Source: an uncultured Lachnospiraceae bacterium
GTDB lineage: Bacteria > Bacillota > Clostridia > Lachnospirales > Lachnospiraceae
Direction: 5' to 3'
Assembly (NCBI GenBank): GCA_910586725.1
Contig: CAJUJL010000026.1
Span: 1 to 39,570, forward strand
Length of the DNA stretch: 39,570 nucleotides
The translations under genes were made by a program, and so were the position numbers. Positions 22,451-31,386 of the stretch are shown piece by piece (the first letter of the stretch is position 1; every line of letters starts with the position of its first letter). The notes under the pieces are model-generated. The model searched no databases. It was not told where the DNA came from and saw nothing but the letters and a program-made list of their open reading frames with translations.

Positions 22451-23926
22451 CTAGTTTGCCTCTCCGATATAGTAAAATCCCTTGCATTCCGTTAAAGTAA
22501 CATCGACTGTTTTTCCAATCATATCTGCGTTTCCCGGCAGATGCACGACAGAATTATTGCTCATTCTGCCGGTAACCAGACGAGCGTCCTGCTCATTCCT
22601 GTGTTCAATCAACACCTTTTGCGTGCTGCCCGTATATTTCTCCGCTTTTTTCACCGCTATTTTCTGCACTTCTGAAAGCAGACGGTCAAAACGTTTTTTC
22701 AAAACATCTTCCGGCGTCTGGTTTTCCATCGAAGCAGCCGGCGTCCCCGTACGTTTCGAATAAAGAAACGTAAAGGCGCTGTCATATTCCACTTTACGCA
22801 CAACGTCTAACGTCTCCGCAAAATCTTCTTCCGTTTCTCCCGGAAATCCTACGATGATGTCGGTCGTAATTGCAATGTCCGGCATGGCCGATCTGATTTT
22901 TGCGATCAGATCCAAATACTGTTCCTTCGTATATTTGCGGTTCATCTTTTGTAATATATCCGTACTGCCGGACTGCAGAGGAAGATGCAGATGACGGCAT
23001 ATTTTGGAGGAATTTTTCATCACGTCAATCAACTCGTCCGATAAATCCTTTGGATGAGACGTCATAAAACGGATGCGCTCAATTCCGGAAATCTTTTCCA
23101 CTTCCTGTAACAGCTGTGCAAACGAAACAGGGGAATCTAGCGTTTTTCCGTAAGAATTGACATTTTGCCCGAGCAGCATCACTTCAACAACTCCGTCTTT
23201 GGCCAGCATTTCAATTTCACGCAGAATATCTTTGGCCTCCCGGCTCCTTTCCCTGCCCCGTACATACGGCACAATGCAGTAACTGCAAAAATTGTTGCAG
23301 CCAAACATAATATTAACGCCCGATTTGAAGAAATATTTCCGCTCCGTCGGGAGATCCTCCACGATTAGATCCGTATCCTGCCATATATCAATTACCATAG
23401 AATTCTTTTTATTGTGCTTTACAGACAAAATCCGATTTTCTATTGTTGTATAAAGCAATTCCGCAAATTTATAGATATTATGGGTGCCGAAAATCAAATC
23501 CACAAAAGAATAGCTTTTTCTGATTTTCTCCACTACAAGCGCTTCCTGCATCATACATCCGCAAAGTCCGATCATCATAAACGGATTTTTCTTTTTAAAC
23601 CCGTTTAAATATCCCAGCCTTCCGTACACCTTATGATTGGCATTTTCCCGCACGGTGCAGGTGTTGTAAAGAACAAAATCCGCTTCCTCCTCTCTGGACG
23701 CCGTATAGCCGATTTGTTCCAAAATTCCCGTCAGCTTCTCAGAATCTCTGGCATTCATCTGACAGCCCATATTTACCACGCAGAATCTGGGCATGCGTCC
23801 CTGTTTTTCTCCCAGGTCTTTTACCCATTCCCGGCATTTTGCCATATAGTAGTACTGCCTGGCAGGCTCTTCTGCGGGCGGCTCTAAATTGATGTCTATG
23901 TTGTCCAAATCTATTTCATTATACAT
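22451..23926 (-). CDS. miaB: tRNA-2-methylthio-N6-dimethylallyladenosine synthase MiaB
   Basis: A radical-SAM methylthiotransferase that adds the 2-methylthio group to i6A37 of tRNAs reading UNN codons. 491 residues. An N-terminal extension of about 45 residues precedes the UPF0004 domain with its auxiliary cluster cysteines C55 (GCQMN), C90 (TCTVRENA) and C124 (CGCM). The radical-SAM C210-x3-C214-x2-C217 motif (GCNNFCSYCIVPYVRG) follows, and a C-terminal TRAM domain (~425-490). AGGGA lies very close to the ATG (2-3 nt), so a slightly different start is possible, for example at M28. It is first in a five-gene unit with a near-consensus promoter. Confidence 0.97.
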   Translation of the reverse strand: MYNEIDLDNIDINLEPPAEEPARQYYYMAKCREWVKDLGEKQGRMPRFCVVNMGCQMNARDSEKLTGILEQIGYTASREEEADFVLYNTCTVRENANHKVYGRLGYLNGFKKKNPFMMIGLCGCMMQEALVVEKIRKSYSFVDLIFGTHNIYKFAELLYTTIENRILSVKHNKKNSMVIDIWQDTDLIVEDLPTERKYFFKSGVNIMFGCNNFCSYCIVPYVRGRERSREAKDILREIEMLAKDGVVEVMLLGQNVNSYGKTLDSPVSFAQLLQEVEKISGIERIRFMTSHPKDLSDELIDVMKNSSKICRHLHLPLQSGSTDILQKMNRKYTKEQYLDLIAKIRSAMPDIAITTDIIVGFPGETEEDFAETLDVVRKVEYDSAFTFLYSKRTGTPAASMENQTPEDVLKKRFDRLLSEVQKIAVKKAEKYTGSTQKVLIEHRNEQDARLVTGRMSNNSVVHLPGNADMIGKTVDVTLTECKGFYYIGEAN

Positions 23927-23965
23927 ATTCCCTGGTTTTTTCCCTTCTATTGTTTCATTCGATTC

Positions 23966-23994
23966 ATTTTATCCGATACGCAAAAAAATGTCAA
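23966..23994 (-). promoter_or_regulatory. Near-consensus sigma-A promoter for miaB-nusG2-gx-ruvA-ruvB
   Basis: Minus strand: TTGACA (23994-23989), 17-bp spacer containing a T7 tract, TAAAAT (23971-23966). The -35 overlaps the stop codon of the phosphopantetheinyl transferase gene. It is the best vegetative -35 box in the window. Confidence 0.85.
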
Positions 23995-24638
23995 AGGGGA
24001 AAAGCAATCTCCTTCCAACGGAAGGCAGGATTTCTCCCCGCATCCTCCCACCGGACAGACATTGCAAGGATGAGCTTTCCTGCAGCATACAGATAATGGC
24101 GGTTTGCCGTATCTTCTCCCGCAATTTCACGGACGCATTGCTTCTTGGTTTCCGACGTCTGCAAAAACGGAAAACACACCTGGGAAAACGGTTCTCTTAA
24201 CCCCTCTCCCGTCAGTTTCACATAGCTTTCTTTCAAAGTCCACAGCTCTAAAAAACGCTTCGCCTCATCTTCCGGTAAATTGTTTTTCCCTTCATTTATA
24301 CGGTTCTGAAATACATATGCGCATTCCTCTTTTGTACAGCATTTTTTTACCGTTCTTACATTGACGCTTCGCATGCTTTCCACGTCTACTCCGATCTGCC
24401 GGTCGGATACGGCAACTGCAACGCCGTCTTTGCAGTGGCTGATATTAAAGTGCAGATGCTCTCCTTCCTGATAAAAGGGTTTTCCATGTTCCATCCTTCC
24501 CATCTTCTCTTCCTGAAAATCCACCTGAAAAAATTCCCGAAATCCCCATTTGAGTATCTCTCTTGCAAAACGGCTCGCATCTTTCGATAAATGCTCCGGT
24601 ATTTCACAGTAATAAATGATGCCATCTGATTTTTTCAC
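23991..24638 (-). CDS. 4'-phosphopantetheinyl transferase superfamily protein (Sfp-like)
   Basis: Transfers the phosphopantetheine arm of CoA to carrier proteins. 215 residues. Hallmarks: KPFY...LHFNISHCKDG (~53-72), the Mg-binding GVDVE (83-87) and the catalytic-lid W-T-L-K-E-S-Y-V-K-L-T-G (133-144). The size and first motif point to the Sfp type, which serves non-ribosomal peptide or polyketide synthases, rather than the short AcpS type. No such synthase is in the window, so it may serve a distant cluster or replace AcpS. The start is a GTG at 24638 with AAGGGGACAG upstream; an ATG two bases earlier is out of frame. It stands alone between tRNA-Thr (divergent) and miaB. Confidence 0.9.
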   Translation of the reverse strand: MKKSDGIIYYCEIPEHLSKDASRFAREILKWGFREFFQVDFQEEKMGRMEHGKPFYQEGEHLHFNISHCKDGVAVAVSDRQIGVDVESMRSVNVRTVKKCCTKEECAYVFQNRINEGKNNLPEDEAKRFLELWTLKESYVKLTGEGLREPFSQVCFPFLQTSETKKQCVREIAGEDTANRHYLYAAGKLILAMSVRWEDAGRNPAFRWKEIAFPL

Positions 24639-24685
24639 ATTCTGTCCCCTTTCACAAAAAAAATTTAATTTTTTAAAAAAAATAC

Positions 24686-24714
24686 TTGAAATTTTTTACA
24701 GAAGCATATATAAT
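24686..24714 (+). promoter_or_regulatory. Sigma-A promoter of tRNA-Thr
   Basis: TTGAAA (24686-24691), spacer of 17 bp, perfect TATAAT (24709-24714), preceded by a long A/T-tract UP-like stretch. It is 21 nt before the tRNA 5' end, as expected for a stable RNA promoter. Confidence 0.85.
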
Positions 24715-24735
24715 ATACGAGTGTGGTTTTGACAA

Positions 24736-24808
<73 letters not shown>

Positions 24809-24810
24809 TT

Positions 24811-24841
24811 AAACGCTGTAATCTTATGGATTACAGCGTTT
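24811..24841 (+). terminator. Terminator after tRNA-Thr
   Basis: A perfect 13-bp stem (AAACGCTGTAATC and GATTACAGCGTTT) with a 5-nt TTATG loop is followed by further T. It lies in the gap between the tRNA and the polC 3' end and may act on the opposite strand for the polC unit too, where only TTTAAA follows. Confidence 0.88.
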
Positions 24842-24857
24842 TTCTATTTCTGCTTTT

Positions 24858-27800
24858 CTATCCTGCAAAATCAAACAGGGACAACTGGTTTGACTCCGGC
24901 AGATCGGCAAGAATCCCCAAATCCGCCATCAAATCAATAACTGTCTTACTCACTTTTGTTCTCTGTCTAAAATCGTCTTTGGATAAAAATTTTCCGTTTT
25001 GCGCAGCCTCTTCCACCGCTTCCGCAGCTTTTTCCCCCATGCCGTCAATCGTGCCCAGCGACGGCATCAGCTTTCCGTCTATAATCTGAAACCGGGAAGC
25101 CTTTGCCTGGTAAATATCCAGCGGCAAAAACGAAAATCCCCTGGCATACATTTCCTGCACAATCCGCATATCGCGATACGTATCCTGCTCTTTTTTTGTA
25201 AGCTTGTCCCTTCGTTTTTCATAATCCCGCATAAAATAATTCAACCGCTCTTCTCCCTGGCACATAAGCTCATAGTTAAACCCTGTGGCCCGGATGCTGA
25301 AATATGCCGCGTAATAGGCCAGCGGATAAAACACTTTGCAATATGCAATTCTCCACGCCATCATAACGTAAGCCGCCGCATGTGCCTTTGGAAACATATA
25401 TTTTATCTTTTTACAGGACCAGATGTACCAGTCCGGAACCCCGTGGGAAAGCATTTCTTCTTCCCATTCAGGTTTTAAGCCCTTTCCTTTTCGCACGGAT
25501 TCCATAATTGTAAACGACAATTCACTGTCCAGACCCATATGGATCAGATAAACCATAATATCGTCACGCGTGCAGATTGCCGTGGAAATCGTGGCTTTTC
25601 CCTCTTCAATCAATGTCTGTGCATTGCCAAGCCATACGTCCGTGCCGTGGGAAAGCCCTGAAATCCGAATCAAATCCGAAAATTCCTGCGGTTTTGCATC
25701 AATTACCATCTGCATGGCAAAATCCGTGCCAAATTCCGGAATTCCAAGCGCCCCCAGCGGACAGCCGTTGATGTCCTCCGGTTTGACCAAAAGCGCATCC
25801 GTATTTTTAAATAACGACATCACCGACGCATCGTCCAGCGGGATTTTCTGGGGATCCAGCCCTGTCAAATCCTGCAGCATACGGATCATCGTCGGATCGT
25901 CGTGCCCGAGTATGTCGAGTTTTAAGAGATTGTGGTCAATTGAGTGATAGTCAAAATGCGTCGTAACAATTGGCGTTTCCATGTCGTTTGCCGGATGCTG
26001 CACGGGCGTAAACGAATCAATGTCTTCTCCCCTGGGCAGTACAATAATCCCCCCCGGATGCTGTCCCGTAGTCCTGCGCACGCCGACGCATCCCTGCACG
26101 ATCCTGCTCACTTCACAGTTCCGTTTATGAATGCCGCGCTCTTCATAATAGTTTTTGATATAGCCAAACGCCGTTTTATCCGCCAGCGTACCAATCGTTC
26201 CTGCCCGGTAAGTCTGTCCTTTACCAAAAATAACTTCCGTATAGGCATGCGCTTTGCTCTGATACTCACCGGAAAAATTCAGATCAATATCCGGTTCTTT
26301 GTTGCCCTTGAATCCAAGAAATGTTTCAAACGGAATGTCAAAGCCTTCTTTTGCCAGAGGTTTCTTGCAGACCGGACAGAGTTTATCCGGCATGTCGCAG
26401 CCGCCTCTGCCGGAATATGCCTTGACTTCAGGGGAATCAAAATCGCTGTAATGGCAGTTGGGGCAAAGATAATGCGCCTGCAGCGGATTTACCTCTGTGA
26501 TTCCCGACATCGTTGCGACAAAAGAGGAACCGACCGATCCTCTGGAACCGACCAGATACCCGTCCTCGTTGGATTTCCATACCAGCTTCTGCGCAATAAT
26601 ATACATCACGGCATATCCGTTTGATATGATGGAATTTAATTCCCGCTCCAAACGCTCTTCTACGATCGAAGGCAAAATTTTGCCGTACATTTCATGCGCT
26701 TTGCTATGGCAAATATCCCGCAGCATCTGATCCGAATTCTCAATTACGGGAGGACATTTATCGGGGCGCACCGGTGCAATTTTCTCACACATATCCGCAA
26801 TCTTATTTGCATTGGCAATCACAATTTCCTCCGCTTTTTCGCTCCCCAGGTATCCAAACTCCTCCAGCATTTCTTCCGTTGTCCGCAAATACAGCGGCGC
26901 CTGATTATCCGCGTCTTTAAACCCTTTTCCGGCCATAATAATACGGCGGTAAACTTCATCCTCCGGATCCAGAAAATGTACGTCGCACGTTGCTACAACC
27001 GGCTTTTGGAACTCTTCCCCTAATTTTACAATTTTACGGTTGATTTCCTGTATGTCTTCTATGCTTTCCACCGGAATTTTTTCATTAGCGATCATAAATT
27101 GATTGTTGCCAACCGGCTGAATTTCCAGATAATCATAAAATTCCGCCAGACGCGCAATTTCTTCTTCCGGTCTGCCGTTTAAAACCGCCTGGTACAGTTC
27201 ACCCGCTTCACAGGCGGAACCGATGATCAGACCTTCTCTGTGTTTTATAAATTCCGTTTTGGGAATTCTCGGCCGTTTCTGATAATAAGTCAAATGAGAC
27301 AGTGAAATCAAACGGTACAGATTGATTCTTCCAATGTCATTCGCAGCCAGAATGATGGCGTGGTAAGTCGGCATTTTTTTGACTGCATCCGGCGTAGATA
27401 TGGCATACTGACGCAATTGATTCAGATCTTCAATCCCTCTTTCGGAAAGCATATGTACCAGTTTTATAAAAATCTCAGCCGTGCATTCCGCGTCATCCAC
27501 CGCCCGGTGGTGATTTTTCAGAGGAACTCCAAGCGCTTTTGCCACAGTATCCAGCTTAAACCGGCTCAGTCCCGACAAAAGATTTCTAGCCAATGCAACG
27601 GTATCTATAACGGTAAAAGATTTTTTTATGCCTTGAAGCCGCAGATTGTGTTTGATAAAACTCATATCAAAATCCGCGTTATGCGCAACCATGACCGCAT
27701 TTTGACAAAATTCCATAAATTCCGGCAGAATCTCTTCGATTGTCTTTGCTTCCATTACCATACCGTCATTGATGCCCGTCAGATCTTCTATTTCATACGG

Positions 27801-29267
27801 AATTGGAATTTGGGGATTTACAAAGGAAGAAAACCGCTCTGTAATCACTCCATTGACAACCTTGACGCCGCCGATTTCTATGATTTTATTCATAACCGGA
27901 TTAAATCCTGTCGTTTCCAGGTCAAATACCACAAACGTATCCGTAAACCGCTGTCCCTTTTCATTTTCAACGGCCGATTTCAAATCGTCTACCAGATAAG
28001 CCTCCACCCCGTAAATCACTTTAAAATCATCGTCTTTCGACAACGCATGGTTTGCTTCCGGAAACGACTGCACGTTTCCGTGGTCGGTAATGGCAATCGC
28101 CTTATGCCCCCATTTTTTTGCGCGCTTTATAATATCCTTGACATCAGAAACGCCGTCCATATCGCTCATTTTCGTATGGCAGTGCAGTTCCACGCGTTTT
28201 ACCGGACAATTGTCCATGCGCACGCTGCGAAAATCCGGGATCAATTTAATTCCGACAATGGAGCCGATGGTAAGCTCACTGTCAAACTTATCAATCGTAG
28301 TGACGCCTTTTACCTTGATAAAGCAGCCTTTTTTCAATCGTTCGGTCAAGGCTGGCAGCATTTCGTTTCTGGTAAATATCTTTAATACGATCGTATCCGT
28401 AAAATCGGTTACGGAGAGAATCAAAATCGTCTTTTCATTTCGGATTTCTCTCATATCAAGCTCGATTACCTGTCCCCTGATGACGACTTCTCCCATTTCT
28501 CCCGTAATTTTATCAAGCGCAATCTCTTCCTCGTCAAAACTGCGCCCATAGATTACATCCGGATTGCCGGACTGCGCCGCTTTCCTTTCCATCGCTTTTC
28601 TCTGCGGCTGTTTTTTCTCCGCGGGGCGCCTTGTCTGTTCCTGTTTTGTCTTTGCATCATTCCCTGAAATATGCTCATCCTCTGTGGCGCCCAACATGCG
28701 AATGACATTTTTGATTTCCTGTTCCATCTTCAAATCCGCATTTTTTATCTTGCTTATTCCTTCTTTTTGCCGATAAGAAAGATTTACGATCAAATCCATT
28801 CCGCAGCGTTCACAAAAAACCTTCTCCAAAATTGAAACCAGCTCTTCGGATCGCTCTTTTGCAATCATACTGTCATCCAAAACAAGATTCATGCTTTTTT
28901 CGTCTTCAAACGTAATCTGTGCGCTGCGGTAAACATTATACAAAAGCAGACTGTAAGAGCGCAGTTCCAGGACAATGCTGTCCTGATATGCCTGCATCAG
29001 CCGTTTTGCCGTATATTGCCCGGAAAGCTGAAATTTCTCGATTATTTTTACCTGTATCTTCTGTCTGTCAAACAGCTGCTTTGCAATTTCTTTTTCCAAA
29101 GAAAATATATCTTCTTTGGAAATTAAGCGCGTTCCAAAAAGGTAAATGCGAATCGATGTCCTGCTGCGATTCGCACTTACCTTCAAAACTTCTGTTTCAG
29201 ACAGCATATGTTTCATTTTTTCATGCAACGACAAAGTCGGAAATACTTCAAAAAAAGATTTTGTCAC
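24858..29267 (-). CDS. polC: DNA polymerase III PolC-type alpha subunit
   Basis: The main replicative polymerase of low-GC Gram-positives. About 1,469 residues. In order: an N-terminal domain, an OB fold (~262-345), a PHP domain split by the proofreading exonuclease (FVVFDLETTGF with DLET at ~449-452; HNADFDMSF), the palm with EPDIDLNFSGEYQ, a Cys zinc module (CPNCHYSD...CDMPDKLCPVC) and the C-terminal fingers/duplex-binding part. The start was set to GTG 29267, which has GGAG at 8-nt spacing; the earlier GTG at 29276 overlaps that site. It lies one base after the ispG stop and ends the long pyrH-to-polC run. Confidence 0.98.
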   Translation of the reverse strand: MTKSFFEVFPTLSLHEKMKHMLSETEVLKVSANRSRTSIRIYLFGTRLISKEDIFSLEKEIAKQLFDRQKIQVKIIEKFQLSGQYTAKRLMQAYQDSIVLELRSYSLLLYNVYRSAQITFEDEKSMNLVLDDSMIAKERSEELVSILEKVFCERCGMDLIVNLSYRQKEGISKIKNADLKMEQEIKNVIRMLGATEDEHISGNDAKTKQEQTRRPAEKKQPQRKAMERKAAQSGNPDVIYGRSFDEEEIALDKITGEMGEVVIRGQVIELDMREIRNEKTILILSVTDFTDTIVLKIFTRNEMLPALTERLKKGCFIKVKGVTTIDKFDSELTIGSIVGIKLIPDFRSVRMDNCPVKRVELHCHTKMSDMDGVSDVKDIIKRAKKWGHKAIAITDHGNVQSFPEANHALSKDDDFKVIYGVEAYLVDDLKSAVENEKGQRFTDTFVVFDLETTGFNPVMNKIIEIGGVKVVNGVITERFSSFVNPQIPIPYEIEDLTGINDGMVMEAKTIEEILPEFMEFCQNAVMVAHNADFDMSFIKHNLRLQGIKKSFTVIDTVALARNLLSGLSRFKLDTVAKALGVPLKNHHRAVDDAECTAEIFIKLVHMLSERGIEDLNQLRQYAISTPDAVKKMPTYHAIILAANDIGRINLYRLISLSHLTYYQKRPRIPKTEFIKHREGLIIGSACEAGELYQAVLNGRPEEEIARLAEFYDYLEIQPVGNNQFMIANEKIPVESIEDIQEINRKIVKLGEEFQKPVVATCDVHFLDPEDEVYRRIIMAGKGFKDADNQAPLYLRTTEEMLEEFGYLGSEKAEEIVIANANKIADMCEKIAPVRPDKCPPVIENSDQMLRDICHSKAHEMYGKILPSIVEERLERELNSIISNGYAVMYIIAQKLVWKSNEDGYLVGSRGSVGSSFVATMSGITEVNPLQAHYLCPNCHYSDFDSPEVKAYSGRGGCDMPDKLCPVCKKPLAKEGFDIPFETFLGFKGNKEPDIDLNFSGEYQSKAHAYTEVIFGKGQTYRAGTIGTLADKTAFGYIKNYYEERGIHKRNCEVSRIVQGCVGVRRTTGQHPGGIIVLPRGEDIDSFTPVQHPANDMETPIVTTHFDYHSIDHNLLKLDILGHDDPTMIRMLQDLTGLDPQKIPLDDASVMSLFKNTDALLVKPEDINGCPLGALGIPEFGTDFAMQMVIDAKPQEFSDLIRISGLSHGTDVWLGNAQTLIEEGKATISTAICTRDDIMVYLIHMGLDSELSFTIMESVRKGKGLKPEWEEEMLSHGVPDWYIWSCKKIKYMFPKAHAAAYVMMAWRIAYCKVFYPLAYYAAYFSIRATGFNYELMCQGEERLNYFMRDYEKRRDKLTKKEQDTYRDMRIVQEMYARGFSFLPLDIYQAKASRFQIIDGKLMPSLGTIDGMGEKAAEAVEEAAQNGKFLSKDDFRQRTKVSKTVIDLMADLGILADLPESNQLSLFDFAG

Positions 29268-29268
29268 G

Positions 29269-30324
29269 TTACTCACTCCAATTCAATAGCTCATAGCGAA
29301 GCGCAGACAACAAGTTTTCCTCCGGGACTTTTTTATAAACCTCTCCTCGTTTGATAATCAGTCCTTCGCCAATGCCCCCCGCAATTCCAATATCCGCTTC
29401 TTTTGCTTCTCCCGGACCATTTACCACACACCCCATAACTGCCACTTTGATGTTCAGCGGAATATCCGCAACCATATTTTCCACCTGATTGGCAAGTTCA
29501 ATTAAGTTAATCTGTGTTCTGCCGCACGTCGGACAGGAAACAACCTCGATTCCCCCTGTTCGAAGTCCAAGCGTCCGTAAAATCAATTTTGCAGATTTGA
29601 CTTCTTCCAGCGGATCTCCCGTTAAAGAAACGCGGATCGTATCGCCAATTCCCTGATGAAGAATCAATCCCAGTCCAATGGAAGATTTGATATTTCCGCT
29701 GATCAAAGTCCCCGCTTCCGTAATGCCTACATGAAGCGGATGAGACGTCTCTCCTGCAATCATCTCATGCGCTTTGACGCACATCAGCACATCTGAAGAT
29801 TTAATGCTTATGACAAGATTATCGTATCCGAACGTTTCAATCCTTTTTACTTTGTCCAACGCACTTTCTACAATTCCTTCGGCTGTCACGCCATGATATT
29901 TTTCCACAAGCTCCTTTTCTAAAGAACCGCTGTTTACGCCGACGCGAATCGGTATTTCCCGTTCCTTTGCGGCGTCCACCACGGACTTTAAACGTTCATT
30001 GCCTCCGATATTACCCGGATTAATGCGGATCTTATCCGCTCCATACTCGATTGCGGCAATCGCCAGCCTGTAATCAAAATGTATATCAGCCACCAACGGA
30101 ATCGAAATCTCTTTTTTGATTTCTTTCAATGCGCGCGCCGCTTCCATTGTAGGAACTGCGCAGCGGATAATATCACACCCTGCCGCCGCAAGTTTTTGAA
30201 TTTGCGATACGGTAGCCGCCGTATCTTCGGTTTTTGTATTTGTCATAGACTGAATCAGTATGGGATTGCCGCCTCCGATCGTGCGGTCTCCAATCTTCAC
30301 CGTCTTTGTGTGCGTTCTGTCCAC
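29269..30324 (-). CDS. ispG: Flavodoxin-dependent 4-hydroxy-3-methylbut-2-enyl diphosphate synthase IspG
   Basis: The penultimate MEP-pathway step: a [4Fe-4S] enzyme reduces 2-C-methyl-D-erythritol 2,4-cyclodiphosphate to HMBPP. 351 residues, the bacterial short form. Visible: the N-terminal GGGNPILIQSMTNTKTED, TIM-barrel segments (PLVADIHFDYRLAI, KIRINPGNIGG), and the cluster cysteines in SCPTCGRTQ (~263-271) and CVVNGPGEA (~300-308). It starts with GTG at 30324, supported by GGAGG six bases upstream. It lies 26 nt after rseP and directly before polC. Together with dxr two genes upstream, it supplies isoprenoid precursors used by UppS. Confidence 0.97.
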   Translation of the reverse strand: MDRTHTKTVKIGDRTIGGGNPILIQSMTNTKTEDTAATVSQIQKLAAAGCDIIRCAVPTMEAARALKEIKKEISIPLVADIHFDYRLAIAAIEYGADKIRINPGNIGGNERLKSVVDAAKEREIPIRVGVNSGSLEKELVEKYHGVTAEGIVESALDKVKRIETFGYDNLVISIKSSDVLMCVKAHEMIAGETSHPLHVGITEAGTLISGNIKSSIGLGLILHQGIGDTIRVSLTGDPLEEVKSAKLILRTLGLRTGGIEVVSCPTCGRTQINLIELANQVENMVADIPLNIKVAVMGCVVNGPGEAKEADIGIAGGIGEGLIIKRGEVYKKVPEENLLSALRYELLNWSE

Positions 30325-30350
30325 TTCCTGCCTCCAATATTATCTTCCGC

Positions 30351-31385
30351 TTAAATAAACAGCTTGCGAATATCATTAAACATAACCAGTATCATAAGTC
30401 CCATAAGCAATACAATTCCCACAAAATGAACCAGACCTTCTTTGTCGGGATCAATTCTTTTTTTGCGGACGGCCTCAATAATCAAAAATACGAGTCTTCC
30501 CCCATCCAGTGCCGGAAGCGGCAGCAAATTGACGACTCCCAAATTTGCGCTTAACAAAATGGAAAAATTGATCATATTGATGAAAACATAATAAATACCG
30601 CTGCTTTTGCTTTCCTCATACGTATCGCCGATCGTTTTTACAATGCCCACGGGGCCGGACACCTCATTAACGCTTACACGTCCGCTTACCAGCATCCGTA
30701 AACTTTCCAGCGTTGTCCATATCCAGTATTTCACCTCATGCACGCCATACTTTAAATTCGTCAGAAAATTTCCTTTTTCTCTCTCGTACCTGTTTTGAAT
30801 CCCGATCAGATAGCGACCGCTTTCTTCATCGTATTTCGGCTCTATGACGGAAGTCATTTCTTTTCCGTCTCTCTCATACGTAACGTTTAATGTTGTTCCG
30901 GGATGGAACATATTATACATCGTCACTTCCCGATAAAAGTGAATCGGCTTATTGTTGATCTTTACAATCACATCGCCTTCCTGCATACCCGCGGCTTCCG
31001 CTGAATATCCTTCCACGACGCCGGAAACGACCGGAACGTCAATTCCAACGCAGCTGATTAAAATCACAGCCAGAATATACGCCATAATGAAATTAAAAAC
31101 CGGTCCCGCCACTACAACGCTCATCCTCGCCCATACGGATTTCCTGCCAAAAGCCCTGTCGTCCGCACTGTCTTCGTCTTCGCCTTCCATCATACAAGCT
31201 CCTCCAAACGGAAAAAGCTTAATGGAATATTTTGTCTCTCCTATTTGTTTTCCAAAAATTGTCGGTCCCAATCCAAGGCAAAATTCATTGACTCTGATAC
31301 CGCTTCTCTTTGCCAGTAAAAAATGTCCAAGCTCATGAAATAAGATAATTATGCTGAACATCACAATTGAAATAACAAATTTCAA
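30351..31385 (-). CDS. rseP: RseP family site-2 intramembrane zinc metalloprotease
   Basis: Cleaves membrane-embedded substrates, such as anti-sigma factors or leftover signal peptides. 344 residues: HELGH (17-21) in the first membrane helix with catalytic Glu18 and two zinc His; a single PDZ domain (~120-200, VEGYSAEAAGMQEGDVIVKINNKPI); and the second active-site element NLLPLPALDGGRLVFL (~285-300), whose Asp completes the zinc site. The start is a TTG at 31385, one base after the dxr stop, with AGGTGG from the dxr end serving as the ribosome site. An anti-sigma partner is not in the window. Confidence 0.96.
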   Translation of the reverse strand: MKFVISIVMFSIIILFHELGHFLLAKRSGIRVNEFCLGLGPTIFGKQIGETKYSIKLFPFGGACMMEGEDEDSADDRAFGRKSVWARMSVVVAGPVFNFIMAYILAVILISCVGIDVPVVSGVVEGYSAEAAGMQEGDVIVKINNKPIHFYREVTMYNMFHPGTTLNVTYERDGKEMTSVIEPKYDEESGRYLIGIQNRYEREKGNFLTNLKYGVHEVKYWIWTTLESLRMLVSGRVSVNEVSGPVGIVKTIGDTYEESKSSGIYYVFINMINFSILLSANLGVVNLLPLPALDGGRLVFLIIEAVRKKRIDPDKEGLVHFVGIVLLMGLMILVMFNDIRKLFI

Positions 31386-31386
31386 A

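Noticed and set aside
25944..26624. A 226-codon open frame opposite polC
   Set aside because: Antisense shadow of the polC palm and zinc region with a Lys/Arg/Phe-rich, unnatural composition.
27360..28385. A 341-codon open frame on the plus strand opposite polC
   Set aside because: It is wholly antisense to well-conserved polC sequence, has no ribosome site or family resemblance and reflects codon bias of the real gene.
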